NCBI GenBank assembly: GCA_049999805.1
Contig: JBNGIO010005382.1
Span: forward strand, 1-29,295
Length of the DNA stretch: 29,295 nt
Direction: 5' to 3'
DNA from: Folioceros fuciformis
Lineage: Eukaryota > Anthocerotophyta > Anthocerotopsida > Anthocerotales
Shown here: in pieces, positions 18,781 through 29,295 of the stretch
How positions within the stretch are numbered: the first letter of the stretch is position 1
Layout: each line of letters opens with the position of its first letter
Program-made: the position numbers and the translations under genes
Notes under the pieces: generated by a model
Database searches by the model: none
What the model saw: the letters and a program-made list of their open reading frames with translations, nothing else
What the model was told of the DNA's origin: nothing

Positions 18781-20387
18781 TTTCTCTCGCGCCATCACGT
18801 ATGTAATCAGAATTGGGCCCTGCCGCGGCGGATCTAGGGTTGGGACTGGTCCGGTCTCGCCACGAGGCGGCCTCCGACCCCGCCGCGCGGCCCGCGTCCG
18901 CCTCGGTGCTCTGGCTCGGGGATTGGCAGATTGCGGCGCTCGCCATGTGCCCTCCTGCGCAAAACCGGTACATGCTGCCGATTTCCAGGAATTTTTGACC
19001 CATCGCGGCGTGCGTCGCTGCCACCCCTCTCCTCTCTGGCTATGTACTGTACATGTGTAAATACTGCATGTCCAGTACACACTTCCCGTATACTCCATCG
19101 CTGCCTGTACGCCACGCACAAACACAAGCACAAGCACAGGCACAAGCTCGATTGTCTGGCTTTTAGTGGACACCGTAAATGTCTGCCTTCACCCTGGAAG
19201 TGTGATTATTGGCTTCACACAAGACGACACCATGGTCCTTACCTCGCACATGATGGAATGCAACGCAACACAACACAACGCAAGGCTGACAAAATGGAAG
19301 AGGAAGATCTGTAAATGCAAGGCCAATAGCAACAGAGGATGGAAGAAGATCGAAACGAAGTGGTATGATGACGGATATCACTAGCCCAGGCATCTCTGTG
19401 CTAGGCAAAATGAATACTTGTTTGGTGATGGGGAAAGGGGTACAGGTGGAGACAGTACCTACATGTGTACACATATCTCGATTTGTGAGCCTTGTGCGAC
19501 ATGAACGCAGCCATGGGTTTGTGGAGTGGGGGCCTAGTCCACGTCCCGCGGTGGCGACCTATCGTTTACTGTAGGTATCAGGAAGCTTTACAGATTTTGG
19601 AGCGAAAGGTGGAGGTGGAGGGAAGGAAGAGGGACTTTGTTGCAGGGATGGCAGGCCAATGAGAGAACGGAGAGTTTAGTTTGTCTACGGTCCACTGGTG
19701 GGTGCCAGGCCTGATGAGAGTCCAGGGACAGGCGCATGCAGTGCTGGGGCCAACAGGAAGCAAATACGGAATTCCCCAGTGTACTGCGGAACTGTGCTCC
19801 TGACCCCACAAGTGCCAAGATTGCAACAGCCCAGGTGGAGGTGACGTATAGTAAATTGTAGGATGTACTGTACCGTCCATACCTGTGAACAGGACACACA
19901 CATGGCTGGCTGGTGTGCATTCAATGCAAGCCCAGCCGCGCACCGGCACCGGCCTTCGAGCGACTTGGACGCGCTTTGTCCCCCCCCCTAAAAATGCTTC
20001 ACCATGTGATTGGCGCACTCCCGGACTCTCGCGGATTCATCCGCATGCTTCCTGCCAGTTTGACCGCCGAGCGCAGCGCTGGCCTGCCCATCCCATCCCA
20101 GCCCTGCCCTCCCCTGCCGTCTCCGTTATTCTTGCACCGACTCATGGCCGGAGTGTGGCATGGGCAGATCTCGAGCACAGCACGGTTCGGGTGACAACAG
20201 TTACTTACGTGCGGATGAAGTGCTGACGAGTCGTCGAGGCTTGCCCTAAACAAGGGACGACGCGCTTTGGCCGTCTCTTGCGTCGTCCCGCGCTGTGATC
20301 CTGTCAGCTGCACTGGTGAGAGTGGAGGGAGATTCGGCTGTTCTGCCCGTGTCGTATCGCATCACCTTGCCGCCTCTTCCCTCCTGC
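18781..20387. other. Intergenic region with simple repeats, no gene recognised
   Basis: No frame on either strand shows a domain. Contents include CACAAG-type repeats (about 19117-19146), an ACACAAC-type repeat (about 19261-19282), a C9 run (19980-19988) and a 10-bp-stem hairpin (20254-20289). Confidence 0.5.
20254..20289. repeat. Inverted repeat, 10-bp perfect stem
   Basis: GGGACGACGC at 20254-20263 pairs exactly with GCGTCGTCCC at 20280-20289 around a 16-nt loop. It lies about 100 bp beyond the 3' end of the orphan gene at 20388-21388. Confidence 0.8.
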
Positions 20388-21388
20388 TTATCCTGGATGG
20401 CTAAGAGGTGGATGCACAATCAAAGATGTGATGAGAAGAATCATGGCACACTTTGCGTTGCCTGCAGATTGCAGACAGGCAACTGTACGAGCGTGCAGGT
20501 AGGGCTAGGGCCATCTGGCGACTGAAAGGGGATGAGTGTTCTGGCGGCCAGTCCCTTTCGGAATGCGGAAAAGGGTGTTGCGTTCTGGAAAGGGACTTTG
20601 CCGGATGGGGGCTGCGGCCTGCGGGCCACCTACCAGGGAGGGAACCTTGACCCCGCCGTAGCAGTAGGAGGCAGCCATCGTCGCTCCCATCACCAACTCG
20701 TAGCTGCACAGGCTCGCCCTTTAGGTCCTGTGGAAGTCCTGTGCGTGGGTCTCACTGCTTGTACATATGTACCCTGGTGCCTTGTGTGTTAGTATTCTCG
20801 GATTTCGATGCTGCGGGCTACGGATCCTGGCATTTAATCGGAGTTGATCACTTTAACTGCAGCTCTGGGGTCAGATGACGGTCCAACTGGCCTCCGATGT
20901 CGGTCCGCTCACAGCGGGATCACATCAGTCGAGGAAGAGCAAAGCGGAGGAGTCAGACTGCTGCGGTGTCGAGTTTCGAAGCTCCTGGCTCTGCGTGTTG
21001 GAGGGTACATACCATTGTTGATAAGGCCGCAGCTGAGATTGTGTGACGCTAAGAGCTTGTCCTGCAACTCGCCCACGAATGTGTGTACACACAAGATTCC
21101 TCGACTTCCTGGTTTTTTGCACCAAACAGCAACTCTAACGCTCAGAATATATTCCAGGCGCCCGGCAGATCTTGTCCTTTACTGCCAGACGAGAGGGAAC
21201 TACGCCTTCAACCCTCTACCATAATTCACTACAGCAGCTGCGCGGCGCTCCAAGAGATCGATCCAGACGGTGGACAGGCACCCGTGTCGACTGAGTAGCT
21301 GCGTGGTCTGACCCATGTCCCCACGTCCCACAGCAACTAAATATCTACCCAACCCCGTAACAGATTTAAATGTACCCTGCACACTCAT
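20388..21388 (-). CDS. Orphan four-exon candidate gene (147 residues)
   Basis: Exons 21388-21220, 21108-21013, 20738-20634 and 20461-20388 join with all three introns in phase 1, using good donors (GTAGAG, GTATGT, GTAGGT) and CAG acceptors, and end in TAA. The product starts MSVQGTFKSVTGLGRYLVAV, continues LLASHNLSCGLINNG and LRVGDGSDDGCLLLLRRG, and ends in a hydrophobic stretch KCAMILLITSLIVHPPLSHP. I recognise no family. The ATG is only 35 nt beyond the stop of the upstream same-strand TrpD-like gene, which leaves little room for a promoter. It may therefore be a 3' alternative exon set of that gene, or the open phase match may be chance. Introns are 111, 274 and 172 nt. Confidence 0.35.
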
Positions 21389-21423
21389 GCCACTACCATG
21401 ATGACTTCAAGAATCCCCTCTCA

Positions 21424-24400
21424 TTATGCTACCAAGTGACTTCTGGATACGTAGTTCATGAGGTGTTCCAAAGCTCGTCCACTGTCGACGGCTTCCTGAG
21501 CTCTCGCAATGGCTGTTGTGATGTTGGCAGCTCCCTTGCACTGCAATAAGTGGTCTGCCATGGCCGCATTGAAGACTATACGATCATACGCAGGGCCCTT
21601 TTCGCCTTTCAACGCATCCAGTCCCAGTTCCACGTTCTTCACTACCTGCGTTGGGGAGCGCACCAGTTAACTACCTTTTATGTCTGACGCACTCATCCAG
21701 ATTAACGCGTGCAAGCCAAGGTGTCGCCCTCTTCTAACAAGCTGGGAGCAAGAGCATTACCGATTTATCAACCCTTGGTGTTGGTGTCGGCTGGAAACCG
21801 TAGTCTTGTGCATGAAGCCCGACGGCAAAGGTCTCCCGTAGAACGCCTGAAGAATGAGACAAGTTTCAGTTATTCAAATATCTGGTGCCATTTTGCCGCA
21901 GCATCACACGGACCACACAGTACCATCCAAGTCTTCCTTCATGTTTGGATCAGTGGAGGGCCTGAAGCCAGCACAGAAGTTCACTGGCCGACCCTTGATG
22001 CCAGCATCTGGAGAGCGCCCCTTTGTTGTCAATGACACACCACCCTCTTCTCCCTGAATTCAGAAGTCAAGTCAATGGTATCGCTTAAAATGACACTCTG
22101 ACAAGGTTGTCAACTAAGCAATCGCCTAACCTTTATGACGAGACCAGCATCAACTCCTCTTCGTCGGATAAGCATAAGCAAAGGTTCCTCGTATCCTTCA
22201 TGATAAAACCCAGCCATGATTGCCTCTCGATCAACACCCTACACCATCATCCGTTGTAGGCCAGTCATTAGTATGTCCCGCGAGTTTCAGAAACTCCATA
22301 CGCCCCATTAACGGAACAAAGGTAAACTCACCCGGATAAACTGCTGGACTTTCTCTGTAGTTGCGATGGGTGGTCTCTTCTTTATATGAAGTCGCAAGTC
22401 ACGCAGAGAGTATCTACAAGGCAAATGTTAAAATGCGTGCAAGATCTTAAAATGCCCGCATCAGTAAGTATCCACAGGTTCAAATACAGACGACTACCAT
22501 AAAGCAAGAATCAACAGAACTGGAAAATGATACAACGCCTATGCTAAGTGCCCAGGCTCGTATTAGCCATGTTGCACAAAACAGAAAGAGAAAGAGAAAG
22601 AGACTCACAGAGATGGTCGAACCTCTCTTTGGCTCAAGAATGCAAACCCTACTCCCCTATCCTGGTTAGGGTGATACAAAGGCATGAGCTTCTCACACAA
22701 TTCTGTCCATTCTCAACTGCCCACGAGAATTGAAAGAGATCTCCACCTCAAGAAGTCTAACGGCCGCTTCAGGATCGAGGGTTGTGGCAGCTCCCAAGTG
22801 CTTCAGAATCTGTTCTTCTGTGACACCACTCTGTGGATAGAACAACCCTATGAATATAGTACTCTGTGGGCAGTACTTTCGTGCAACAGAAAGATGAATC
22901 ACTTCAGCCAACCTTAGGAGGCATCCAATCTACTCCGTGTAGGACACAGGCTTCTCCATAACTGGCTCGAACAGCAGCAACAAACAGAGTGCTCCGGAAA
23001 AAGCGAGTGTTTCCATCGTAGGGCTCACCATAGTGAGTCAAGGAGTGGACATTTGCTATGGGCAAGGTCCCTGGGAGCGAAAACCCAAATGTCAGTAGAC
23101 AGACGGACAGAGAACGTCATCAGCAGCAACCATGTCACACACGTCACCTCACATTCTAATTACAAGCCCCCGTATACGAGCCAGTCCATAGTCAATAAAA
23201 AAGGATGCCTTCAGCTTGTGCAGATAATCTGCAAAGCACCGCGGGCTGCTCTGAGCACTTTCCACCCACGACGACTGTATACAGCACTTACCAAGTTCGT
23301 CATCAAATGCCATGCAGTACGCCTTCAGCTCTCTCTCAGTCTCTGTGTTCATGCGCTGCGCTATTAAAAACGCAGCCACGAGAGAATCACGGACGTTTCC
23401 CTCACAACCCCTCATAGGTAAGATGTCTCGCAATAAACCGACAACCTCCTCAAATCCAAGATGACCACCAGCAAGGACCTCTCTCAAGGCACCCACCAGC
23501 CTCATTTCTGGACCTCCATTGCCTGTGAAAGTGGGTCCAACAGCTGGCAGGCCGCCGAAGATCGCACCCTCAGGATCGGCTAGAAAAAGGATATCAGCTG
23601 GCAGGATTTGGCACAGCATGGGCCACATCTCCGTGAGGGCTTTTCTTTCGCCATCGCTCCACTGTGTAGAAGGAGGGAAGGTTGTTCTAAGTGTCATGGC
23701 TCCGAAAAAGGCACCCAGCTGAGCTGCTGAAACTTTCTCCGATTCATCAAGCTCCCCATTCACTGCACACAAACACACCAGCATGCCACGAAGAGGTGTG
23801 ATTGAATTCCTTGTACAACGTGAAGAAATCCAGATGCAAAACAGGAAGACAACCAGTCCTTCTTCCAGTTCCCAAAACAACACCAGGAAAGTGCGGCTGC
23901 CCCAAGCAAAGTCAGACACGAGAAGCCTCTTGCAACACCCACTGGACCACCTTCCCTGACAAAGAACCAAACGGACATATCATCTAACACCTGCTGTCAC
24001 AGCAGACATTCACCTGAACGTACAATGGTAAGAAGAACATTCCGTGCACTTTCCTCCGTGAGTGGCCTGGTCTGTTTGGGGCCGGTGCACACTCGTGCTT
24101 GTGCTTCCAGAACCACCGCATTCGGGCCAACATGGTCTTGCAAGAAAGCGCGTTCCACTTGCTTCCCGTCCATGACAGCAGCACTCACAATGCTCACCCG
24201 CCTCCTCCTCATTTGTGCGAACTCCTCAGCCGGATGTATACCGGGAAGCCTTTTACAGGCACTGTCACCATGATCGCCCCAAATCAGTGACCCGTCCATT
24301 CCACATGAAGCAATTTCTTCACGCCTTGCCCATCTGCTCCCAAACCTGATACCCGAGCTCGCAGTAAGAGAATTCCTGCCTGCCGCCACCCTAGTGTGCT

Positions 24401-24518
24401 CCGTTACATTCCCAGTGCCGCGGGTGAGCAATCCTGTTGCACCTGCCCCGGCCGAAGAACCTAACCCTGAGCGATAAGTACAGGCCCCTAAAGCCTCAAA
24501 TGACGCCGCCACTGCCAT
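21424..24518 (-). CDS. Anthranilate phosphoribosyltransferase-like (TrpD2-type) protein, plastid-targeted
   Basis: Ten exons (24518-24014, 23762-23292, 23070-22913, 22830-22725, 22648-22609, 22413-22332, 22238-22131, 22053-21924, 21846-21761, 21645-21424) join in phase to 635 residues. The sequence resembles the plant protein of At1g70570 type: a Ser/Ala/Arg-rich leader, SAAQLGAFFGAMTLR, GNGGPEMRLVGALREVLAGG, NVHSLTHYGEPYDGNTRFFR, GVDWMPPK, GVTEEQILKHLGAATTL, KGRPVNFCAGFRP and the TrpD-like C-terminus YDRIVFNAAMADHLLQCKGA. TrpD transfers phosphoribosyl to anthranilate in tryptophan synthesis, but this divergent branch has not been shown to do so. Exons as small as 40 nt occur. The exon 2/3 join (ELG|TLPIANVHS) may skip a short exon, since related proteins have a few more residues there. 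An AAAGAG microsatellite lies in intron 5 (about 22581-22603). Confidence 0.9.
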
Positions 24519-25375
24519 TCACCTGTCCGCAGTTCTGTTTAGCTGGAGTCGCACAAGGTGTCCTGTCAGCGTGATCTGGACCGGCTCTGCGCACGACGAG
24601 GAGCTGGCAGACAAAGAGCTAGAACTGGCAGCGGTGTCGAATTGGATTGGCTGTGAATTGAGTTGGATTGGCTGCAGGCTGCTGCGTTGTAGGCTCAGAA
24701 GGGAAACCCGTGCGGGCGTCCCAATGTGAGCACTTCCCTCCTGCTCCAGGCTCCGCGGCCAGCTGCTTTGCTCAAATCTCGTGTCCGAAGGATCACACAG
24801 TGAGCATTGGTTCCACAGTCCAGCTCCGGCCGATGGAAACGTGCGACGTGCTGATGTTACTTCCTAGAAACTCTCACAAGCTGATAGTATATTACACTAC
24901 TTTGTAGAATGATTCGCATCAGTGTTGTCTTTTCACTAGAACTAGATAGAGGTACACGGCTCAGGCTGGTTTGCACAAGAAATGTTTCATGTGTCAGGAC
25001 TGGTATTTTGTGGGTGCTTTTCTCCATCTTTTTCCTCTCCGTCTTCAACATCTCCATTCTCGGGCTGATAGGTTTCCAGGAGCCCGAGACCTTTCCGTGG
25101 GTACGAATTCCGTACCCCACACTTTCCAAGTTTGTCTCCCGCTGTCTGTGTTGCTACCATCCACGATGATAGGAGAAACCGGGATATGTGGCGTGACCTC
25201 CTTGTGGGGACAACGAAGTTTTGAATCGATGTACTGGAATGGGAGCTATCCAGACAGAACTGGAGTTTCGGTGGGGGACTTGAACGCCGCCTGCCAGTCA
25301 CTTATCTCCTGCTCGCCATTAGCCACCTGACAAGGTTCAGACACAAAGCCTCCTCAATGGATGTAGCTTGTCTTC
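24519..25375. other. Intergenic region upstream of the TrpD-like gene
   Basis: The stretch separates the start of the TrpD-like gene (-) from a candidate forward gene at 25376. Frames of 90-119 codons on both strands lack recognisable domains. A short imperfect tandem repeat (GAATTGGATTGGCTGTGAATTGAGTTGGATTGGCTG region) lies at about 24638-24673. Confidence 0.5.
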
Positions 25376-26540
25376 ATGAGCTTTACTTTTGCTGAAGATG
25401 AGATGCAGCAGTTCTGTCTCAGGCTCCAAAGTGTGCACCGAATGGTATATCACTACCTCAAACAGCAGACCATCTTGTGGTGGAGCGTCGAGAGCTCTGC
25501 GCAGACCTTGGCAGCATATTCTCTGCTATGCTGCTCCTGACTTAACCACAGTGAGATGCACCGACCTGACATTCAACGAGGATACAATCACATCAGATGT
25601 TCGGCAACTCCTGTAATGAAATGTTGATGTTTCCATACAACACATGACAGGAAGGTATCCACCTTTGACGGAAAAATAATGGCTTTAACTCCTCGCAAAA
25701 CATCCTTCGAGCTCAGTTTGTCGTTTACATCTCCAATCACGGGCTGTTGCACGGAGAGATGTCACCTCCATGTCAAAGACTAACCCACGCTCAAGCACTG
25801 GACAAGGATTGGCATTTGTGTACCTACCTCAACAAAAGAGCCAAGAGCAAGGAGCAATTGTAGCTGATCTCACATCTTTTACAAGAGCCCTTACACTGGC
25901 ACGTTTGAGTATGAACGATTGCACGATCAACTGTTTACAGACAAGCGAACCGATGTAAGTACAAGGCAAGTACTCCAGGCTTCACCATGTTTTGATGCGA
26001 CCATCTATACCTGGCCAGCACCGCTGTCAGCATCAGTAACCGACACCGCGTCCTTCTACGCCCTCTACCACCAGCTCATCTGGCTCTGCAACACATCCAT
26101 TGCTCCTCAGCCATCCCGAAATTGCAGAACCAATCACAAACAACCCATTGGACTATCCTTACTGTCAGCCATGCTGCATCGTTCAGACGCTCCCCCGTCC
26201 TTGGAGAGCTGCTCTGGAGCTCCCTACCATTTCCTCAACTTCCGACCACCTACGGCCACAGTGATCAGTGCCACCAAAGACAGTCCCACAGAACACTGTA
26301 AAGAAAGGGAAATGAGACCAGGGACACCTTCACTGTATTCTAAAAGTCCATCACCAAAGGACATCGGAGTCCGTGTCTGGAAGCTCGAACACGCAAGGGA
26401 AGGAAGGACGGGAGAGTGACAAGGTGGGCACCAGAAGGGGAACCAAAGTAGCATTGAGTCGCAGTTCGTCTGGTGCGCTCAAGATTGCCAAACGCTCGTC
26501 AGCAAAATCAGTAGAAAGAAATGTAGGTAGCACAAGTTCG
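25376..26540 (+). CDS. Orphan spliced candidate gene, partly resolved
   Basis: The start MSFTFAEDEMQQFCLRLQSV (ATG at 25376) is followed by exon-like blocks. A block reading TTVRCTDLTFNEDTITSDV ends in CTC CT|GTAATG (exon end 25615). It joins in phase to an exon at 25653 (GACAG|G AAG) reading KVSTFDGKIMALTPRKTSFE. A later block containing ADLTSFTRALTLARLSMNDC or, in another frame, SPYTGTFEYERLHDQLFTDK ends at a GTAAGT donor near 25954. A basic, Ser-rich block (VALSRSSSGALKIAKRSSAK) ends at GTAGGT near 26523. The overall exon chain and stop are not fixed. I do not recognise the family. Its end lies about 240 bp from the Cpn20 start on the same strand. Confidence 0.4.
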
Positions 26541-26775
26541 GATCCGAAAAGATACTGGACAGACACGAAGAGACCATGTAGGCCCGTAAGTCAGTCCCGA
26601 ACTTCGCAGGCTGGAGGGCAGCTTCGAAAGCAGTTCCGCTTCTATTGCACGTAGGATCAGGAAACCTGGCCCAATAAAGAAGCGCTAAATGCATTGAGTT
26701 CTCGAAACTTCGTTTTCCGTTCCTTTTCAAGAGGTTCTCGTGCAATCCGCTGTGGTGTTTGTGATCAACCCGGCA

Positions 26776-27934
26776 ATGGCGATGGCTGCCTGTTCCCAGC
26801 TGTGCTCGCCTCTACAGGCGTCGGCAACATCCAGCATTAGTTCGTTCGAGGGGTTGCGGCAGGGTACTCCTGTGCGCATTCAACTGCCTCAGGTTCCATT
26901 CCGTAGACGATGCAACGGCGCGTGCGTCAGAGCCGCCACTGCAGTGGCGCCTAAGGTTAGGCGTCGAGGGCCTCATTCCGCCTGTGCGGCAGTCTTTTGC
27001 AGTGTCGGAGGGGTTCTCACTTTCTGTTTTGCTCCGTCAGTTCAAAACCTTGAAGCCGCTGGGAGACCGTATCCTGGTGAAGATAGAGACTGTGGAGGAG
27101 AAGACGAGCGGCGGAATTCTTCTCCCTACCGCTGCTCAAACCAAGCCTCAAGGTGGCAAAGTGGTTGCCGTCGGGGAAGGGAAGACCATAGGCGACAAGA
27201 AAGTTGCACTCAGCGTCCAGGTTGGATTCTATTCATTCCCTTCTGCAGCCCTAGCCGCACCAGCATTCCCAGTCAATCTGCTTCTGCTTGCTTCCATCAT
27301 CCTTAAACCTGTTGGCTGTAGCTTACGGGGAACAACCCGTGCATCTGCGCAGACCGGTAACTCCATCGTGTACTCGAAGTACGCTGGAACAGAGGTGGAG
27401 TTCAACGGCGAAGACCACCTCTTGCTGAAGGAAGATGATGTTGTCGGGCTTCTGCAAACTGACGACATCAAGGATTTGCAGCCTCTGAACGACAGAGTGC
27501 TCATCAAGGTGATGTATCCGCTGAATCTTCACTTTTACAATAATCTTTGTGGTGGAGGGCCGCTCACGCCTCTTCGGATGTCAGATTCAAGAAGCAGAGG
27601 ACAAAACAGCGGGCGGAGTGTTGCTCACAGACAGCGCCAAGGAGAAGCCCGTCATTGGGACTGTGAGTAAGCTGAAACCCTATCTAACTGCCCGGTATTG
27701 GAATTGTGATGCCGAGCTGAATTCCATGTGCTTTCTGTTCTGCGTTGTGACTGTGAGCAGGTTGTAGCGACTGGGCCTGGACCTGTTGGTGAAGACGGTG
27801 GGCGGAAGCCGTTGCAGATCTCCTCTGGCAACACCGTATTGTACTCCAAGTATGCAGGAAACGACTTCAAAGGCAAGGATGGGATCCAATACGTTGTCCT
27901 GAGGGCTTCAGATGTCCTCGCAGTGCTGAGTTAG
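26776..27934 (+). CDS. CPN20: Plastid 20-kDa co-chaperonin (double GroES domain)
   Basis: Five exons (26776-26955, 27041-27220, 27353-27508, 27585-27662, 27761-27934), every intron in phase 0, give 255 residues; Arabidopsis Cpn20 has 253. The first 60 residues are a Ser/Arg-rich transit peptide (MAMAACSQLCSPLQASATSS...). Two GroES domains follow in tandem: LKPLGDRILVKIETVEEKT with mobile loop EEKTSGGILLP (79-89), and LQPLNDRVLIK with mobile loop EDKTAGGVLLT (177-187). Both end in the conserved YSKYAG strand. It caps plastid Cpn60 in protein folding (Rubisco and others) and has been linked to FeSOD activation and ABA signalling. The second ATG (26782) could also serve. A TGTAA motif, the usual polyadenylation signal of many green algae, lies at 27963-27967, about 30 nt after the stop. 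Confidence 0.97.
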
Positions 27935-28922
27935 ACAGAACATTTTTGGCATACAAATGTGATGTAACATGAGAGGCCCTTTCAAGCAAAGGGGGTTTTG
28001 CGGCTGCCCTGTGTCTCCCATCTCCTAAGTATTTCGAGTGCAAGGTGCTACTTCAGTTCCCATCCCGGGTTTTTCATACCTTGACGTTTGTATTCGTTGG
28101 TTTCCAGCCACCTGCCAGGCCTGCCAGATTTATACAAGGGTGGCGGTGAGCGCTAGTCCCTTCAGACTTCGCCGTTTTTGTGGCTTTTGTCTCTTCCTCA
28201 ACTTTGGCATACACAGATGGGATTTTTAATCTCAAGTTTTCGATGTTTCCTTTTAATGCCAACCCCTTTCACAATGAAAGGGTGTCCATCGCTGAACAAC
28301 AGTGCCTACTTGTGCCTTCACGAAGTCAGGACTCCAATACCGAAACAAGTTAACTCCATCTCAATCTAGAGGAGGCAGCCCAGGCTCATTACTAAGGCTA
28401 AGACTCTTTTGGGAGCCATAGATTGTGTATCACTATATCATATTAAATAATAGATTAGATTCATATATTTTTGTTTGGAGAAAAACTATTGACATTAGCG
28501 AACATAAATTAACATTCACCGGTCCGCTTGCACAGAGATACATATCTGGACTGGAACCAACTGCTGGTGTGAAAACTCAGGGGATAAGCAATCTGTGTTG
28601 GTGCTGGTGAGAAACCCTGGGGAGCACGCGGAGCGTGGGGAGCTTGGTAGCTGCAATTCTGGGGGGAAGTGGGCACGTCGTTGGCACCATGAGCTTACTA
28701 CAGAGCTGCGTGTGCGACGAACATTAGAGCTAAGATGAGCTGAGCCCAGTCCAGCCCAGCCCAGCTCAGCCCAGCCCAGCCCAGCCCAGCGGTGTTAGGG
28801 TTCCAAATGCAAGTTGGTGAGGCCAGGGATGGCGCCACCACACCCCGGTGAGGGCATGGAAGAATTGGAGCGAGGCAGGTAGATTGTGGTGCAGCCGTGC
28901 CTTCCCTCAGGCTTGTGCTGGG
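27935..28922. other. Intergenic region with AT-rich island and AGCCC repeat
   Basis: No gene is recognised. The Cpn20 3' region is followed by an AT-rich island (about 28423-28512) and a CAGCC-type pentamer array at 28743-28790. The last part before 28923 is probably the promoter or 5' leader of the ELF9-like gene. Confidence 0.55.
28743..28790. repeat. AGCCC pentamer repeat
   Basis: About nine to ten copies of AGCCC or near variants (AGTCC, AGCTC) run without interruption. It is G/C-rich simple sequence upstream of the next gene. Confidence 0.9.
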
Positions 28923-29295
28923 ATGGGGCAGGAGGGAGAGGTTTCGGAAGAAGTGCAACCTGAGTCGGGGTGGTACGTGCTGGGAGAAGCGCAGGAGTTC
29001 CTGGGCCCGTATGATGTGCTTCAGCTGCAAGATCGCTTCGGCGCAGGGCAGGTGACGGAGAACAGCTATGTGTGGACGGAGGGCAGGAGCGAGTGGGCCA
29101 CACTTGCAGGCATTCCTGGTCTTCATGCCAAAGTGACGGCAGCTAGGGCTGGGGGAAGGGTTGCTGGCAACGGGCGGGGGGCCGTCTTGAGCAGCGGCCC
29201 GGCCGTGCAGCCTGTCGGGGGAGACGTAGATGATGATTACCGCAAGTGGCAGGAGGAGATACGGAAGGCGGAGGAGGAGGCTGCGGCATTGAAGG
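28923..29295 (+). CDS. ELF9/Tat-SF1-like splicing factor, 5' part only
   Basis: The frame from ATG 28923 stays open to the window edge (124 codons). Residues about 17-62 form a GYF_2-type domain: WYVLGEAQEFLGPYDVLQLQ, then YVWTEGRSEWATLAGIPGL. A Gly/Ala-rich linker follows, then DDDYRKWQEEIRKAEEEAAA, which matches the segment before the RNA-recognition motifs in plant ELF9/HTATSF1-like proteins. These act with U2 snRNP in pre-mRNA splicing; ELF9 affects flowering-time transcripts in Arabidopsis. The RRM domains would lie beyond the window. The frame is open upstream of this ATG, so a 5' exon cannot be excluded. Confidence 0.75.
   Translation, partial: MGQEGEVSEEVQPESGWYVLGEAQEFLGPYDVLQLQDRFGAGQVTENSYVWTEGRSEWATLAGIPGLHAKVTAARAGGRVAGNGRGAVLSSGPAVQPVGGDVDDDYRKWQEEIRKAEEEAAALK

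Noticed and set aside
17922-18806. 294-codon forward open frame as a proline-rich protein gene
   Set aside because: All three forward frames are open here because the strand lacks T. No start context, domain, splice pattern or codon preference singles this one out.
20634-20738. Alternative frame YELVMGATMAASYCYGGVKVPSL as a TMEM14/FAX-like membrane exon
   Set aside because: It resembles the family only loosely and its phase does not join to the neighbouring exons, whereas the phase-1 frame does.
25246-25330. Reverse-strand block ending ...DWQAAFKSPTETPVLSG as a terminal exon
   Set aside because: It has a plausible acceptor and stop, but no upstream exon on that strand was found and it abuts the forward candidate gene at 25376.

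Overview
The window is nuclear DNA from a photosynthetic eukaryote. I infer a green-lineage organism, most likely a streptophyte alga or early-diverging land-plant relative. The evidence is spliced genes with short GT-AG introns (mostly 76-150 nt) and plant-type families: a double-domain plastid Cpn20 co-chaperonin, a CVP2-type inositol polyphosphate 5-phosphatase, a DUF538 protein, a STAR1-type ABC ATPase and an RID3/IPI3 WD40 protein. Most genes are broken into many small exons. I rebuilt them by hand from splice sites, codon phase and protein similarity.

Layout, left to right. Positions 1-236 are a 43-bp minisatellite. About 2.6 kb follow with no convincing gene, only small inverted repeats and one weak two-exon candidate at 1911-2289. 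A dense cluster then runs from 2.9 to 9.7 kb: a STAR1-like ABC ATPase (-), an atypical plastid thioredoxin (-), a 396-bp divergent promoter region with an A37 tract, a seven-exon cytosolic Cu/Zn superoxide dismutase (+), and an eight-exon RID3/IPI3 WD40 gene (-). From 9.7 to 11.8 kb there is mostly non-coding DNA with a 25-bp palindromic tandem array broken by a 10-N assembly gap. From 11.8 to 17.6 kb lie a secreted DUF538 protein (-), an unrecognised probably organelle-targeted protein (+), a secreted SOUL haem-binding protein (-) and a large inositol 5-phosphatase (-). From 17.6 to 20.4 kb there is an A/C-skewed tract, a tRNA-like relic and intergenic DNA. From 20.4 to 28 kb lie an orphan four-exon candidate (-), a ten-exon anthranilate-phosphoribosyltransferase-like gene (-), a second orphan spliced candidate (+) and plastid Cpn20 (+). 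The window ends inside the first exon of an ELF9/Tat-SF1-like gene with a GYF-type domain (+).

The genes do not form one pathway. Several are probably plastid or redox related (thioredoxin, CuZnSOD, Cpn20, the TrpD-like protein), but neighbours look like ordinary independent eukaryotic units, sometimes divergent with short shared promoters (thioredoxin/SOD, DUF538/orphan). I found no sign of a prokaryotic-type operon, CRISPR array, defence island or intact transposon. The less described items are the two orphan spliced genes, the unrecognised organelle-targeted protein and the tandem arrays.
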